Notes: generated from the sequence alone by a model not told the origin. 64,000 nucleotides of DNA from Bacteroidota bacterium (GCA_020056225.1 JAGVIE010000033.1:17522-81521); one strand, 5' to 3'; positions 32,759-43,643 are shown, numbered from the stretch's first letter. A program made the numbers and translations.

Positions 32759-34183
32759 ATGAACTATCTAAGCTCTGAACTCTTTGCAATAGCACCAATA
32801 ATTTCTATAACAATCATAGCACTTCTTGTTTTGCTTGTCGAAGCATTAGTGAAGCGAAGCGAGCGGCTGAGTTATTGGATCAGCGTGGTTGGTTTAATGA
32901 TTACTGCTTATGTTGCGATAGCAACTATGCCGCTGATTGGTACCGCATACAATAGGATGGTGACGGTCGGTGGTTTCGGAAGTATGTTTGCCACACTATT
33001 CAGTATCGCGGCGCTCTTAACGGTTGTCCTGTCGAGGGATTATCTCACAAAAGAGAACGCGCACTTTGGAGAATTTTATCTTCTTATACTCTTCTCAACC
33101 CTCGGCATGATGCTTATGGCATCAGCCGCCGATCTTATCGTCCTCTTCCTGGGGTTGGAGTTAATGTCGATTTGCCTTTATGTGCTGGCAGGTTTCTTCC
33201 GTAAACGTTTATTGTCCAATGAATCATCACTAAAATATTTTCTACTTGGTGCATTTGCAACGGGCTTTCTGCTCTACGGTATCGCTCTTCTTTATGGTGC
33301 ATCGGGGACAACTAATATCGCACTTATCGTTCAGAATTTCTCTGTAATTTCCAATTCACCGTTCTTCTGGGTTGGTATTGGGTTACTGATGGTTGGGTTA
33401 TCGTTTAAAGTTGGTGCAGTACCGTTCCATATGTGGATACCGGATGTGTATCAAGGTTCTCCAACAACAGTCTCCGGCTTTATGGCAACCGGTGCTAAGG
33501 CGGCGGCATTTGCGGCATTCATTCTTTTATTCCTTCATCCACAATCCGAAAACCCGGAGCAAGTAAAAACCGTGCTTGCAGTTATTTCTGCCGCGTCGAT
33601 GGTCATTGGTAATATCATAGCCATCTCACAATCGAATATCAAACGGATGCTGGCGTATTCGAGCATCGCTCATGCGGGATATATGCTGGCAGGATTAGCG
33701 GCGGGGAATGATCTCGGACGGACAGGAATTCTATTTTATCTTGTTACATACACATTTATGAATATCGGTGCCTTCGGTGTTCTATCGCTCCTCGAAAGGG
33801 AGGAAGAGAAAAATCTCACATTCGACGATTATGCCGGACTTGGAAGCAAGCAGCCATTTCTTGCCGCCCTTATGGCAATCTTTATGTTCTCTCTTGCAGG
33901 GATACCACCGTTCGCAGGGTTCTTCGGGAAATATTATGTCTTCGTCGCTGCCATTAATTCTAATCTCACATGGCTTGCCATTCTCGGCGTGCTAATGAGT
34001 GTTGTTTCGGTTTATTACTATCTCCGGCTTGTGGTCGTGATGTACTTCCGTGAAGGTGAGATGATTATCACCGGAGGTATATCCAGGACAAGTGTTGCAG
34101 TACTTGCCATTGCAGCTTTAGTCATAATTGAACTTGGTGTTTATCCAAGTTCTATCTTATCCATAATTAACAATCTCTATTAA
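32759..34183 (+). CDS. nuoN: NADH-quinone oxidoreductase subunit N
   Basis: A 474-residue antiporter-like complex I subunit with about 14 helices. Recognisable parts are LFLGLELMSICLYVLAGF, the channel segment FKVGAVPFHMWIPDVYQGSP and IKRMLAYSSIAHAGYMLAG. It belongs to the nuoJKLM run but is cut off from it by the 8.5-kb island, so it may need its own promoter or read-through; none is obvious in the 110 bases upstream. It is followed at 4 bases by nnr. Confidence 0.94.
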   Translation: MNYLSSELFAIAPIISITIIALLVLLVEALVKRSERLSYWISVVGLMITAYVAIATMPLIGTAYNRMVTVGGFGSMFATLFSIAALLTVVLSRDYLTKENAHFGEFYLLILFSTLGMMLMASAADLIVLFLGLELMSICLYVLAGFFRKRLLSNESSLKYFLLGAFATGFLLYGIALLYGASGTTNIALIVQNFSVISNSPFFWVGIGLLMVGLSFKVGAVPFHMWIPDVYQGSPTTVSGFMATGAKAAAFAAFILLFLHPQSENPEQVKTVLAVISAASMVIGNIIAISQSNIKRMLAYSSIAHAGYMLAGLAAGNDLGRTGILFYLVTYTFMNIGAFGVLSLLEREEEKNLTFDDYAGLGSKQPFLAALMAIFMFSLAGIPPFAGFFGKYYVFVAAINSNLTWLAILGVLMSVVSVYYYLRLVVVMYFREGEMIITGGISRTSVAVLAIAALVIIELGVYPSSILSIINNLY

Positions 34184-34187
34184 TTTC

Positions 34188-35768
34188 ATGGAAGTAGTCG
34201 TCACATCGGCTGAAATGCAAGCTTGTGATCGGTACGCTATCGACACACTTAAAATACCCGGCTTAATTCTTATGGAAAATGCCGGTCGTGGAGTTGTCGA
34301 GGTGATGGAGAAGCATTTCGGTTTGATGACCGGGAAAACGGTTGTAATCCTTTGTGGCAAAGGAAACAACGGCGGAGATGGTTACGTTGTTGCCCGCCAT
34401 CTCTTCAACCGCGGCGCGAAGGTAGTTGTTGGTGTTTTAGGAAAAGGATCCGAGATAAAAGGCGATGCTAAAACTAACTATGAGAGCCTTCAGAAAATTG
34501 CGGCAAAGTTCAAAAAGGGGAGGATGCTCCAAATACAAGATTTAAAATCGAATAAGATTTTGCGATTGCTCCCGGAAGCTGACGTTGTTGTAGATGCGAT
34601 TTTCGGAACAGGCTTTTCCGGTGAGGTCCATGAGTCATATAAATCAGTTATTGAGTGGATCAATAAAGTAGGCGGCAAGAAAGTTAGCGTCGATGTTCCC
34701 TCAGGTGTTAATGCAAACAATGGTGAGATCAGTAATGTTGCCGTGAAAGCCGATTTAACTGTAACAATGGCATTGAATAAAATCGGCTTAATAGCTGGCG
34801 GTGGAATGTGTTGTGCCGGACAGGTTGAAGTTGTTGATATATCGATGCCGAAAGAAATTGTCGCGCTTCAAAAACCAACGACATTCATCGTACACGATGA
34901 GGATGTTCGGAAAGTATTGCCCGTTAGACCACTCAATGCGCACAAACATAGTGTAGGAAAAATATTTGTTCTTGCCGGCTCGCGCGGCTATACAGGAGCA
35001 GCGGCAATGACGGCAAGTTCGGCTATGCGTGCCGGTGCCGGAGCAGTGATATTAGGAACACCTAATTCTGTTTATCCGATTCTTGCAAAGAAAGTAACTG
35101 AGATAATGGTTGAGCCACTTCCGGAAACGGAAGAAGGTTCTTTAAGTCTTTCTGCCTTCGAGAAAATCCAACAACACATAAAGTGGGCAGACATTCTCAT
35201 ATGCGGTCCGGGAATATCACGTAACCGGGAAACTTGTCAGTTGATATGGAGGATTATCTCCGAATGTGATAAGAAGATACTTATGGACGCCGATGGGTTG
35301 AATAATCTTTCGGAAAAGATTTCATTATTGAAAAACCATCTTAGCAACGAAATAATAATTACACCACACACGGGAGAACTCTCACGCCTTACCGGATTTT
35401 CTGTAGTGGATATCGAGAAAGATCGCATAAGTATAGCAAGGCAAACAGCTAAGCAGTTCCGACTAACTCATGTACTAAAAGGCGCACCGACTGTAACTGC
35501 AGACGAAAGCGGAATAGTATATATTAATTCAACCGGCAATCCCGGTATGGCAACTGCAGGTATGGGTGATGTACTATCAGGGCTAATTGGTGGATTGTGG
35601 GCACAAGGAATGAATAAAACTGAAGCAGCTTATTCAGGTGTTTTCCTTCACGGTTATGCAGGTGATCTTGCTATGAAAAAGTACGGGGCAAGAAGTTTAC
35701 TTGCAATGGACGTCCATGATTTTCTTCCCCAATCTATCCTTGAGGTAGAAGGCGGCATCGCATTGTGA
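34188..35768 (+). CDS. nnr: Bifunctional NAD(P)H-hydrate repair enzyme (epimerase + dehydratase)
   Basis: A 526-residue fusion. The N-terminal NAD(P)H-hydrate epimerase (1-~215) has CGKGNNGGDGYVVARHL and DAIFGTGF. The C-terminal ADP-dependent dehydratase (~235-520) has HKHSVGKIFVLAGSRGYTGAA, ICGPGISR and GNPGMATAGMGDVLSG. Together they repair hydrated NADH and NADPH. It starts 4 bases after nuoN and its stop overlaps the GTG start of the next gene (GTGA). A link to the NADH-using neighbour nuoN is plausible. Confidence 0.93.
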   Translation: MEVVVTSAEMQACDRYAIDTLKIPGLILMENAGRGVVEVMEKHFGLMTGKTVVILCGKGNNGGDGYVVARHLFNRGAKVVVGVLGKGSEIKGDAKTNYESLQKIAAKFKKGRMLQIQDLKSNKILRLLPEADVVVDAIFGTGFSGEVHESYKSVIEWINKVGGKKVSVDVPSGVNANNGEISNVAVKADLTVTMALNKIGLIAGGGMCCAGQVEVVDISMPKEIVALQKPTTFIVHDEDVRKVLPVRPLNAHKHSVGKIFVLAGSRGYTGAAAMTASSAMRAGAGAVILGTPNSVYPILAKKVTEIMVEPLPETEEGSLSLSAFEKIQQHIKWADILICGPGISRNRETCQLIWRIISECDKKILMDADGLNNLSEKISLLKNHLSNEIIITPHTGELSRLTGFSVVDIEKDRISIARQTAKQFRLTHVLKGAPTVTADESGIVYINSTGNPGMATAGMGDVLSGLIGGLWAQGMNKTEAAYSGVFLHGYAGDLAMKKYGARSLLAMDVHDFLPQSILEVEGGIAL

Positions 35769-36169
35769 GTAATCATCTTAAGCATTTTTTAAGGTACCAA
35801 TTTCCGGCAATTGGTTGGGCGCTAATGATCTTTATCGTTTCATCTGTACCGGCGAAATACATTCCGTCATATAAAATTTTTCATTACGATAAACTGTTCC
35901 ACATCAGTCTCTTCTTGATCTTCGGGGTGCTAGTGTATAATGCGCTGGAGCCTTATTCACATAAAAATTCGTTCAGTTGGGCAAGGATATTATTTTCCAT
36001 CTCCGTAGTAATCTTATATGGTGTTCTCGATGAAATCCATCAAGGGTATGTCCCTGGAAGGACAATAGACATGTGGGATGCTATCGCAGATACGATAGGT
36101 GGAGTTCTTGCAGGATTAATAGTGTACTTGAGGTACATTCCTCGGCGTACTGCTTCAAAAATTCAATGA
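35765..36169 (+). CDS. VanZ-like family membrane protein
   Basis: A 134-residue protein with four hydrophobic helices and the VanZ-like features FIVSSVPAKYIPSY, YDKLFHISLFLIFGVL and the acidic DEIHQGYVPGRTIDMWDAIADTIGG. It starts at a GTG overlapping the nnr stop codon, so it is translationally coupled. Function in this family is uncertain (teicoplanin resistance in one member); here it is probably an envelope housekeeping protein. Confidence 0.85.
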   Translation: MSNHLKHFLRYQFPAIGWALMIFIVSSVPAKYIPSYKIFHYDKLFHISLFLIFGVLVYNALEPYSHKNSFSWARILFSISVVILYGVLDEIHQGYVPGRTIDMWDAIADTIGGVLAGLIVYLRYIPRRTASKIQ

Positions 36170-37345
<1,176 letters not shown>

Positions 37346-37376
37346 ATATTTTTAATTATTTAATCAGGAGTTACAC

Positions 37377-37715
37377 TTGAATCTATATCATATAATCGCA
37401 ATGTCACCGCAAGGTCAGGGAGAGGGTGGTGGAATGTTCAGTACCCTTATCATGTTTGCATTGATCATATTAATTTTCTATTTCATGATTTTGCGCCCCC
37501 AACAGAAACGAGGGAAAGAGCGCGAGAAAATGCTGAATGATGTTCAGAAGGGTGATAAGATTATCTCTGTAGGAGGTATTCATGGTACTGTTATTGGACT
37601 GGAAGATAAATCACTGCTCGTACAAATCGCAGATAACGTAAAAGTAAAGTTAGAAAAATCTGCGGTTTCATCAGTCATTCGCAGTAGCGCGGGTGATGTA
37701 GGAAAAACAAGTTAA
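37377..37715 (+). CDS. yajC: Preprotein translocase subunit YajC
   Basis: A 112-residue protein with one transmembrane helix (about 20-40) followed by [34 protein letters not shown], the YajC signature. It accompanies SecDF at the translocon. The TTG start is supported by CAGGAG 7 bases upstream; the ATG at 37401 has no ribosome site. Unlike in many genomes, secD and secF do not follow. Confidence 0.9.
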   Translation: MNLYHIIAMSPQGQGEGGGMFSTLIMFALIILIFYFMILRPQQKRGKEREKMLNDVQKGDKIISVGGIHGTVIGLEDKSLLVQIADNVKVKLEKSAVSSVIRSSAGDVGKTS

Positions 37716-37735
37716 TAAACTTTCTATTGATAATC

Positions 37736-38962
37736 GTGAGTCGAGAACATTTTAAATTCAGCGCCGTCGAAGATGCGATAAAGGATTTCCAGAAAGGAAA
37801 AATTGTTATCGTTGTCGATGATGAAGATCGTGAGAATGAAGGCGATTTCGTTTTTGCGGCGGAGAAATGCACTGCTGAGGGAATAAACTTCATGGCAAAG
37901 CATGGCCGCGGAATTATTTGTGTCGCTTTGACTGAACAACGAGCCCGGGAACTCTCACTTGATCCTATGGTAGAAAGTAATACTTCTCTTCACGAAACAT
38001 CTTTCACTGTTTCGGTAGATTACATCCAAGGAACGACAACCGGTGTTTCTGCGCATGATCGTAATGCAACAGTTCACGCTCTGACGAATCCCAAAACCAA
38101 ACCGAGTGAACTTGCGCGTCCCGGGCATATCTTCCCTCTTAAAGCGATGGAAGGCGGCGTTCTAAGACGCGCAGGACATACTGAAGCAGTTATAGATCTT
38201 TGTAACTTTGCCGGTATATATCCTGCCGGTGTTCTTTGCGAAATTTTAAACGAAGACGGTTCTATGGCACGCGTTTCGGACCTGATGAATCTTGCTCAAC
38301 ATTTTCATCTCCACATAATCACCGTTCAGGATATAATTCAATACCGAACGCAACGTGAGAAATTAGTTAAAAAGGTTGTATCAACACATCTTCCCACTAA
38401 GTACGGCAAATTCGATATCCATGTATACAAGAGCGAGAATGATAATAAAGAACATATCGCTCTCGTGAAGGGAGATGTTCATCCGGACAAACCAATATTA
38501 GTCAGGGTTCACTCTGAATGTTTAACGGGAGATGTCTTCGGATCGATGCGTTGTGATTGCAACGACCAGTTAGTCGCGGCTCTCAAGATGGTTGAGAAAG
38601 AAGGCGCCGGCATCATTTTGTATATGAGGCAGGAAGGCAGAGGTATTGGTCTCTCTAACAAAATCCGTGCGTACAAATTACAGGATGAAGGATTAGATAC
38701 TGTTGAAGCGAATGAGAAATTAGGATTTAGGCCCGATCTCCGTGATTATGGGATAGGTGCACAAATACTCCGCGACTTAGGTGTGAGGCAAATGCGTCTT
38801 ATGACTAATAATCCCAAGAAAGTAGTAGGATTACACGGTTATGGATTGGATATCGTTGAGAGAATCCCATTGGAAGCTCTGCCTCATGAGCATAATGAGA
38901 AATATCTCAGAACGAAGCGCGATAAGCTGGGGCACCTGATTTTACTTGACCAGAAGTTGTAA
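37736..38962 (+). CDS. ribBA: Riboflavin biosynthesis bifunctional enzyme RibBA
   Basis: An N-terminal DHBP synthase ([20 protein letters not shown] and GHTEAVIDL) is fused to a C-terminal GTP cyclohydrolase II with the zinc site in [21 protein letters not shown] and [13 protein letters not shown]. It makes both early riboflavin precursors. The frame also allows a TTG at 37727; I prefer the GTG at 37736, which matches the usual N-terminus, though neither has a ribosome site. About 408 residues. No FMN riboswitch is recognisable upstream. A terminator follows at 39020. Confidence 0.92.
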   Translation: MSREHFKFSAVEDAIKDFQKGKIVIVVDDEDRENEGDFVFAAEKCTAEGINFMAKHGRGIICVALTEQRARELSLDPMVESNTSLHETSFTVSVDYIQGTTTGVSAHDRNATVHALTNPKTKPSELARPGHIFPLKAMEGGVLRRAGHTEAVIDLCNFAGIYPAGVLCEILNEDGSMARVSDLMNLAQHFHLHIITVQDIIQYRTQREKLVKKVVSTHLPTKYGKFDIHVYKSENDNKEHIALVKGDVHPDKPILVRVHSECLTGDVFGSMRCDCNDQLVAALKMVEKEGAGIILYMRQEGRGIGLSNKIRAYKLQDEGLDTVEANEKLGFRPDLRDYGIGAQILRDLGVRQMRLMTNNPKKVVGLHGYGLDIVERIPLEALPHEHNEKYLRTKRDKLGHLILLDQKL

Positions 38963-39019
38963 GATTTTTCTTGCTTTTGTGATTTCCATGTCGTAGATTC
39001 ATAATAGGTTTAAATCATC

Positions 39020-39055
39020 AGCCATCACCAAATAGTGTGATGGCTTTTATTTTTT
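39020..39055 (+). terminator. Intrinsic terminator after ribBA
   Basis: AGCCATCAC (39020-39028) pairs perfectly with GTGATGGCT (39037-39045), followed by TTTATTTTTT. Confidence 0.85.
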
Positions 39056-39101
39056 GAATTAACTATCGAGATATATACAACGATTTATCAACGGTGTTTG
39101 T

Positions 39102-39593
39102 ATGGGTGATAATAATAAAAGCAACGGAGCTGTCTATCTAACTCGTGAGAGACTTGTAGAGCTTGAGCACCAACTCCACGAACTCAAGCTTAAAGGTAGA
39201 GCGGAGATGGCTCAGAAAATTCACGAAGCGAGAAGCCACGGCGATCTTTCCGAGAACGCCGAGTATGATGCCGCAAAAGAAGAACAACAGCATCTTGAAT
39301 TACGTATTGCAAAATTGGAATTAACATTGGCAAGAGCGCAAATCATCGAAAGCAAAGATCTTCCGAACGATAAAGTGTATATACTTTCCAGCGTTAAATT
39401 AAAAGATTTGGAGTCAAAAGAATCAGTCACATACTTACTTGTTTCACCCGAAGAAGCAGATTTCGAGAAAAATAAAATTTCCGTCACTTCTCCTATCGGA
39501 AAAGGATTGATGGGAAAAACTCAGGGTGAGAAAATTAAAATTCCTGTGCCTGCCGGAACATTGGAATACGAAATACTCGAAATCACACGCTGA
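39102..39593 (+). CDS. greA: Transcription elongation factor GreA
   Basis: A 163-residue protein. The N-terminal coiled coil (~15-80) contains HEARSHGDLSENAEYDAAKEEQ, whose acidic tip stimulates RNA cleavage by stalled RNA polymerase. The C-terminal FKBP-like domain has SPIGKGLMGKTQGEKIKIPVPAG. Length and motifs are typical. Confidence 0.94.
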   Translation: MGDNNKSNGAVYLTRERLVELEHQLHELKLKGRAEMAQKIHEARSHGDLSENAEYDAAKEEQQHLELRIAKLELTLARAQIIESKDLPNDKVYILSSVKLKDLESKESVTYLLVSPEEADFEKNKISVTSPIGKGLMGKTQGEKIKIPVPAGTLEYEILEITR

Positions 39594-39614
39594 TCTGGAT
39601 GAGTCTATCTACAG

Positions 39615-40127
39615 ATGCCTACTAATCTCGAGATAAAAGCCAGGATACAGAGCGTTCAATATGCAATAAATATTGCTGAAACATTACCCGCCAATTTCGT
39701 AAATGAATTAAATCAAACAGATACTTACTTTATTGCACCCAAAGGCAGATTGAAACTGAGGGAAATTAATGGTGCATGCTACGAGCTGATATATTATAAT
39801 CGAACAGAGACATCAAACGAACGATTAAGCGATTTTGAAATTTCCACCGTTGCCGATCCTATCAATCTTAAATCGATTCTGAAAATGGCTTATGGAATTT
39901 CAGCAGTCGTACAGAAAAAAAGGTTATTGTATTTATACGGCACGACGCGAATTCACATAGATTATATTGATAATCTTGGAGCATTCATCGAGTTTGAAGT
40001 TCCGGTCGGAACAGATCATCAAAAAACACATAATATCATGCAATTCTTGATCTCTAAATTTCAAATTCAGGATAACAGCTTTATTAAGGAATCGTATATG
40101 GATTTACTACTCGATAAAGGTACCTAA
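39615..40127 (+). CDS. CYTH-domain protein (class IV adenylate cyclase-like)
   Basis: A 170-residue protein with the CYTH pattern of charged residues lining a tunnel: NLEIKAR (ExExK type) at residues 4-10, then RLKLRE, VVQKKRLLY, TRIHIDYIDNLGAFIEFEV. Relatives hydrolyse triphosphates or make cyclic AMP; the compact size and DxxDxLGxFxEFE-like pattern suit class IV cyclase/thiamine-triphosphatase homologues. Substrate cannot be told from the sequence. It starts 21 bases after greA. Confidence 0.82.
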   Translation: MPTNLEIKARIQSVQYAINIAETLPANFVNELNQTDTYFIAPKGRLKLREINGACYELIYYNRTETSNERLSDFEISTVADPINLKSILKMAYGISAVVQKKRLLYLYGTTRIHIDYIDNLGAFIEFEVPVGTDHQKTHNIMQFLISKFQIQDNSFIKESYMDLLLDKGT

Positions 40128-40208
40128 GCTGGAAATGATTTTGCCTTAAACTCTGCCAAAATTCATTGAAAAGATAGCTAATAATTCAGATAAATCAGAA
40201 GTATATAT

Positions 40209-40237
40209 TTGCGTAGAGATAGAAATTTCAGTATATT
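40209..40237 (+). promoter_or_regulatory. Possible promoter of the tRNA cluster
   Basis: TTGCGT and TATATT are separated by 17 bases, ending 13 bases before tRNA-Gly. It is the best sigma-70-like match in the 123-base gap after the CYTH gene. Confidence 0.4.
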
Positions 40238-40250
40238 TAATCCCATAATT

Positions 40251-40323
40251 GCGGGAATAGCTCAGTTGGTAGAGCGTCACCTTGCCAAGGTGAATGTCGC
40301 GGGTTCGAATCCCGTTTCCCGCT
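40251..40323 (+). tRNA. tRNA-Gly (anticodon GCC)
   Basis: A 73-base cloverleaf: acceptor GCGGGAA/TTCCCGC, anticodon stem TCACC/GGTGA with loop TTGCCAA, and T loop GGTTCGAATCC. The 3' CCA is not encoded. Confidence 0.97.
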
Positions 40324-40359
40324 CAAGACAATGTCCAGATATCAAAATGTTTGATTGTT

Positions 40360-40401
40360 ACCCCGTCGCTTCCATCATCAAAGGTGGCGGGGTTTGTTTT
40401 T
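40360..40401 (+). terminator. Terminator-like hairpin after tRNA-Gly
   Basis: ACCCCG and CGGGGT form the base of an imperfect hairpin around TCCATCATCAAAGG, followed by TTGTTTTTG. It would separate tRNA-Gly from the next tRNAs. Confidence 0.55.
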
Positions 40402-40418
40402 GATTCAGGATAGAAGCT

Positions 40419-40490
40419 GGCGCCGTACCCAAGTGGTAAGGGAGAGGTCTGCAAAACCTTAATGCAGCGGTTCGAATCCGCTCGGCGCCT
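40419..40490 (+). tRNA. tRNA-Cys (anticodon GCA)
   Basis: A 72-base cloverleaf with acceptor GGCGCCG/CGGCGCC, anticodon loop CTGCAAA and discriminator T, which is a Cys identity element. No encoded CCA. Confidence 0.96.
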
Positions 40491-40496
40491 CAAGAT

Positions 40497-40578
40497 CAAG
40501 TAAAAAGTAAAAATGCAGAATTAAAAATAGGAATGGCCTGATTTATTTTTTACTTTTGCTTTTTTCATTTTGGATTGA
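40497..40578. repeat. AT-rich inverted-repeat arms between tRNA-Cys and tRNA-Leu
   Basis: The left arm contains AAGTAAAAAGTAAAAATGCAG; the right arm, read as reverse complement, contains GCAAAAGTAAAAAATAAATC. The arms flank only a few bases (AATGG) and no gene. The structure could be a terminator, or the empty arms of an element like the one between nuoK and nuoL. Confidence 0.4.
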
Positions 40579-40582
40579 TTTC

Positions 40583-40668
40583 GCCGGGGTGGCGAAACTG
40601 GTAGACGCACAGGACTTAAAATCCTGTTTTCCGCAAGGAGAGTGTCGGTTCGATTCCGATCCCCGGCA
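40583..40668 (+). tRNA. tRNA-Leu (anticodon TAA)
   Basis: An 86-base class II tRNA with a long variable arm. Acceptor GCCGGGG/CCCCGGC, anticodon stem CAGGA/TCCTG with loop CTTAAAA, discriminator A. No encoded CCA. Confidence 0.96.
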
Positions 40669-40683
40669 CAACGGATTAACGTG

Positions 40684-40757
<74 letters not shown>

Positions 40758-40821
40758 CAAGAAAGGATGAATTTGTTTTCAGAATAAATCTCGAAAATAT
40801 ATATCGCATTATTTATTTCTG

Positions 40822-40848
40822 AAATCGGATTTGCTCCGATTTTTTTTA
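40822..40848 (+). terminator. Terminator between the tRNA cluster and thrS
   Basis: AAATCGGA pairs perfectly with TCCGATTT around the five-base loop TTTGC and is followed by a T run. It ends 12 bases before the thrS start, so it could also act as an attenuator for thrS. Confidence 0.75.
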
Positions 40849-40859
40849 TTGAATTTAAT

Positions 40860-42782
40860 ATGGAATCAAAAATTAAAATATCTTTTCCCGACGGCAATAC
40901 CAGAGAATTTGATAAGGGTATCTCCGGTGCCGAAATCGCTAAGAGCATAAGCTCCGGTCTATTGCGTGAAGCATTAGCTATCGGAGTGAATGCAGAAGTG
41001 TGGGATCTTTCAAGAAAGATTGAAACTGATGCGTCGATTAAGATTTTAAAATGGCAGGATGCTGACGGAAAGAAATCATACTGGCATAGTTCTTCTCATC
41101 TGATGGCAGAAGCGGTTGAGTCTTTATTCCCGGGAACAAAGTTTGGCATTGGACCATCCATAGATCATGGATTTTATTATGATCTCGATATGGGCAGTCA
41201 TACTCTCACGCCGGATGATCTTGTAAAGATAGAACAAAAGATGTTTGAATTCGTGAAAAGAGACGCTCCATTTATCCGTACAGAAAAATCATGGGAAGAT
41301 GCCGTCGCATATTTTAAACAGAAGGATGATCCGTATAAACTTGAATTGTTGGATGAACTGAAGGGTCAGCAAATAAGTTTTTACACTCATGGGAATTTTA
41401 CCGATCTGTGCTCGGGACCGCATATTCCTTCGACCGGCAGAATTAAAGCGATTAAACTTCTCAGTGTTGCCGGCGCATATTGGCGCGGGAGCGAGAAAAA
41501 TAAAATGCTTCAGCGCATTTACGGAATTAGTTTCCCGTCCCAGAAAGACCTTGATGAATACCTCTTCAGAATTGAGGAGGCAAAACGCCGCGATCACAGG
41601 AAGCTTGGCAAAGAACTAGAATTATTTGTCTTCCATGATATAGCTCCGGGTGCGCCGTTCTGGCTGCCGAAGGGAATGATCATGTTCCGCGAGCTTGAAA
41701 AATTCCTGCGGGAAGAACTCGATCAAAATGGTTATCAGGAAATTAGCACCCCGATTCTTGTAAAAAAAGATTTATGGGAACAATCGGGTCACTGGGCACA
41801 TTACCGCGATAATATGTTTTTAGTCGAATGCGATGAAACAACTTACGCTCTTAAACCGATGAATTGTCCTGAAAGTACATATATATATCGGAACAAAATA
41901 CGCAGCTACAAGGACCTCCCTCTGCGATATTCAGAGATTGGACGTCTGCATCGGAACGAAATATCCGGCGCTCTCGGTGGTATGTTCCGAGTTCGCCAAA
42001 TTACTATGGACGACGCACACATATATTGCCGTCCCGACCAGATTCTTGATGAAGTAAATTCGCTCATCGATCTAGTAGCAAGATTTTACGCGATCTTCGG
42101 ATTAAAACCGATGTACAATTTATCGACAAGGCCCGATGAAGCTATGGGCGATCCTAAATTGTGGGATCGCGCAGAAGAAAGTTTGAAACAAGCTCTTGAC
42201 GGCAAGAGTTTAAAATATAATCTGAAACAAAAAGATGGCGCTTTTTACGGACCTAAGATAGACGTTCAGATCGAAGATGCTCTCGGTCGCGAATGGCAGA
42301 TTGCTACCATTCAAGTTGATTTTGTAATGCTGCCTGAGCGATTTGAACTTGAGTATATTGCTGAGGACGGTTCAAGACAGAGACCCGTTGCAATTCACCG
42401 TGCGATATTCGGATCTTTTGAACGTTTCATAGGAATCATTACCGAACATTTTGCAGGCGCATTCCCGATCTGGTTATCACCAGTTCAGGCTGTAGTACTG
42501 CCTATTACTGATGCACATATGCCTTATGCTAATAAAGTCGCTGATGCTCTTCGTTCGGCAAATGTTAGAGTTGAACTCGATGACCGAAATGAAAAGGTGA
42601 ACTACAAAATTCGTGAATGGGAAACAAAGAAAGCTCCCTATATGTTGATTGTTGGCGAGAAAGAGAAATCGAATAATTCTGTCGCTGTTCGTCAACATAC
42701 TAAGGGAGATTTAGGACCGATGATACTTGAAGATTTTATTCGGAAAATTGCAAAAGAAATTTCAGAAAAATCATTAACTTAA
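40860..42782 (+). CDS. thrS: Threonyl-tRNA synthetase
   Basis: A 640-residue enzyme with N-terminal TGS domain (1-~60), editing domain (~65-240) with HSSSHLMAEAVE, and class II catalytic core (~245-535). Motif 2 is in RYSEIGRLHRNE and the zinc ligands lie in MNCPES, DDAHIYC and AIHRAIFGSFERF. A C-terminal anticodon-binding domain completes it. It charges tRNA-Thr. It is followed 13 bases later by infC with the ribosome site just past its stop, the classical thrS-infC-rpmI-rplT-pheS-pheT order. Confidence 0.95.
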   Translation: MESKIKISFPDGNTREFDKGISGAEIAKSISSGLLREALAIGVNAEVWDLSRKIETDASIKILKWQDADGKKSYWHSSSHLMAEAVESLFPGTKFGIGPSIDHGFYYDLDMGSHTLTPDDLVKIEQKMFEFVKRDAPFIRTEKSWEDAVAYFKQKDDPYKLELLDELKGQQISFYTHGNFTDLCSGPHIPSTGRIKAIKLLSVAGAYWRGSEKNKMLQRIYGISFPSQKDLDEYLFRIEEAKRRDHRKLGKELELFVFHDIAPGAPFWLPKGMIMFRELEKFLREELDQNGYQEISTPILVKKDLWEQSGHWAHYRDNMFLVECDETTYALKPMNCPESTYIYRNKIRSYKDLPLRYSEIGRLHRNEISGALGGMFRVRQITMDDAHIYCRPDQILDEVNSLIDLVARFYAIFGLKPMYNLSTRPDEAMGDPKLWDRAEESLKQALDGKSLKYNLKQKDGAFYGPKIDVQIEDALGREWQIATIQVDFVMLPERFELEYIAEDGSRQRPVAIHRAIFGSFERFIGIITEHFAGAFPIWLSPVQAVVLPITDAHMPYANKVADALRSANVRVELDDRNEKVNYKIREWETKKAPYMLIVGEKEKSNNSVAVRQHTKGDLGPMILEDFIRKIAKEISEKSLT

Positions 42783-42795
42783 TAGGAGTACAGCC

Positions 42796-43356
42796 ATAAA
42801 AGAATCTAACCGTATCCGCCTTAATGAAGAAATCCGGACAGCACAGGTCAGAGTCATTGATGAAAAAGGTCAAGTCGGGGTGATGCATCCAGCAGAGGCA
42901 GTTAAGATTGCCAGACAAAGAGGGCTTGATTTAATTGAGATAGTTCCCAATGCAACTCCACCGGTCTGTAAGATAATGGATTTCGGAAAATTTAAATACG
43001 AGCAAACTAAAAAAGACAAGCTCCAAAAAAAACATCAGCATGTTACGCAGTTAAAAGAACTCCGGTTCCATCCGAATACTGATGTCCATGATTTTGAATT
43101 TAAAACACGCCACGCTCGGAATTTTTTGGAGGAAGGTCATAAAGTAAAAGCGACTGTAGTTTTCAAAGGCAGAGAAATAACTTATAAGGAACAGGGCGAA
43201 GAACTTTTACAACGTTTAGCTGAAAAATTAACAGACGTTGGAAAAGTTGATCAAGTCGCAAAACTCGAAGGTCGCAGTATGGCAATGATATTTGCGCCTG
43301 AAAAAGGTCCTAAGAAGAAGGCTGAAAAAAAATCTAAACCAACAGAAGATAAATGA
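42796..43356 (+). CDS. infC: Translation initiation factor IF-3 starting at an ATA codon
   Basis: IF-3 checks start-codon pairing on the 30S subunit. The conserved N-terminus ([20 protein letters not shown]) lies upstream of the first ATG (42880), so that ATG would delete about 28 conserved residues. The only fitting start is ATA at 42796, 7 bases after an AGGAG ribosome site (42784-42788). This gives 186 residues, normal for IF-3. Known biology: infC in many bacteria uses AUU or similar rare starts, allowing IF-3 to repress its own translation. The N domain, linker ([15 protein letters not shown]) and C domain are all present. Confidence 0.9.
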   Translation: MKESNRIRLNEEIRTAQVRVIDEKGQVGVMHPAEAVKIARQRGLDLIEIVPNATPPVCKIMDFGKFKYEQTKKDKLQKKHQHVTQLKELRFHPNTDVHDFEFKTRHARNFLEEGHKVKATVVFKGREITYKEQGEELLQRLAEKLTDVGKVDQVAKLEGRSMAMIFAPEKGPKKKAEKKSKPTEDK

Positions 43357-43369
43357 AAGAAAAATCACT

Positions 43370-43564
43370 ATGCCAAAGATGAAATCAACATCAGGAGCAA
43401 AAAAACGCTTCAAGAAAACAGCGTCGGGAAACTATAAACGACATAAAGCGTTCAGGAGTCATATTCTATCGTCAAAATCGACTAAAAGAAAACGTCACCT
43501 GAGAAAATCGACATTGATCTCAGAGCAAGAACGGAAAAAAATGGATATGATGATCCAGAGTTAA
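43370..43564 (+). CDS. rpmI: Large ribosomal subunit protein bL35
   Basis: A 64-residue, very basic protein starting [20 protein letters not shown], the bL35 signature. The frame extends upstream into infC, but the ATG at 43370 gives the conserved N-terminus and normal length. It lies 13 bases after infC in the infC-rpmI-rplT unit. Confidence 0.95.
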   Translation: MPKMKSTSGAKKRFKKTASGNYKRHKAFRSHILSSKSTKRKRHLRKSTLISEQERKKMDMMIQS

Positions 43565-43643
43565 CGGATATCTTATCCAAAATAATTTTCTAGTTAACAT
43601 AATCAACAACACTTAAACATGAGGAAAGGAGCAAAGAGCAACT

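Noticed and set aside
37346..37735. FMN riboswitch controlling ribBA
   Set aside because: The region is occupied by yajC, and no conserved FMN aptamer segments are visible.
40758..40859. T-box leader upstream of thrS
   Set aside because: Only a simple terminator hairpin is visible; there is no T-box sequence or specifier loop and the lineage normally lacks T-boxes.
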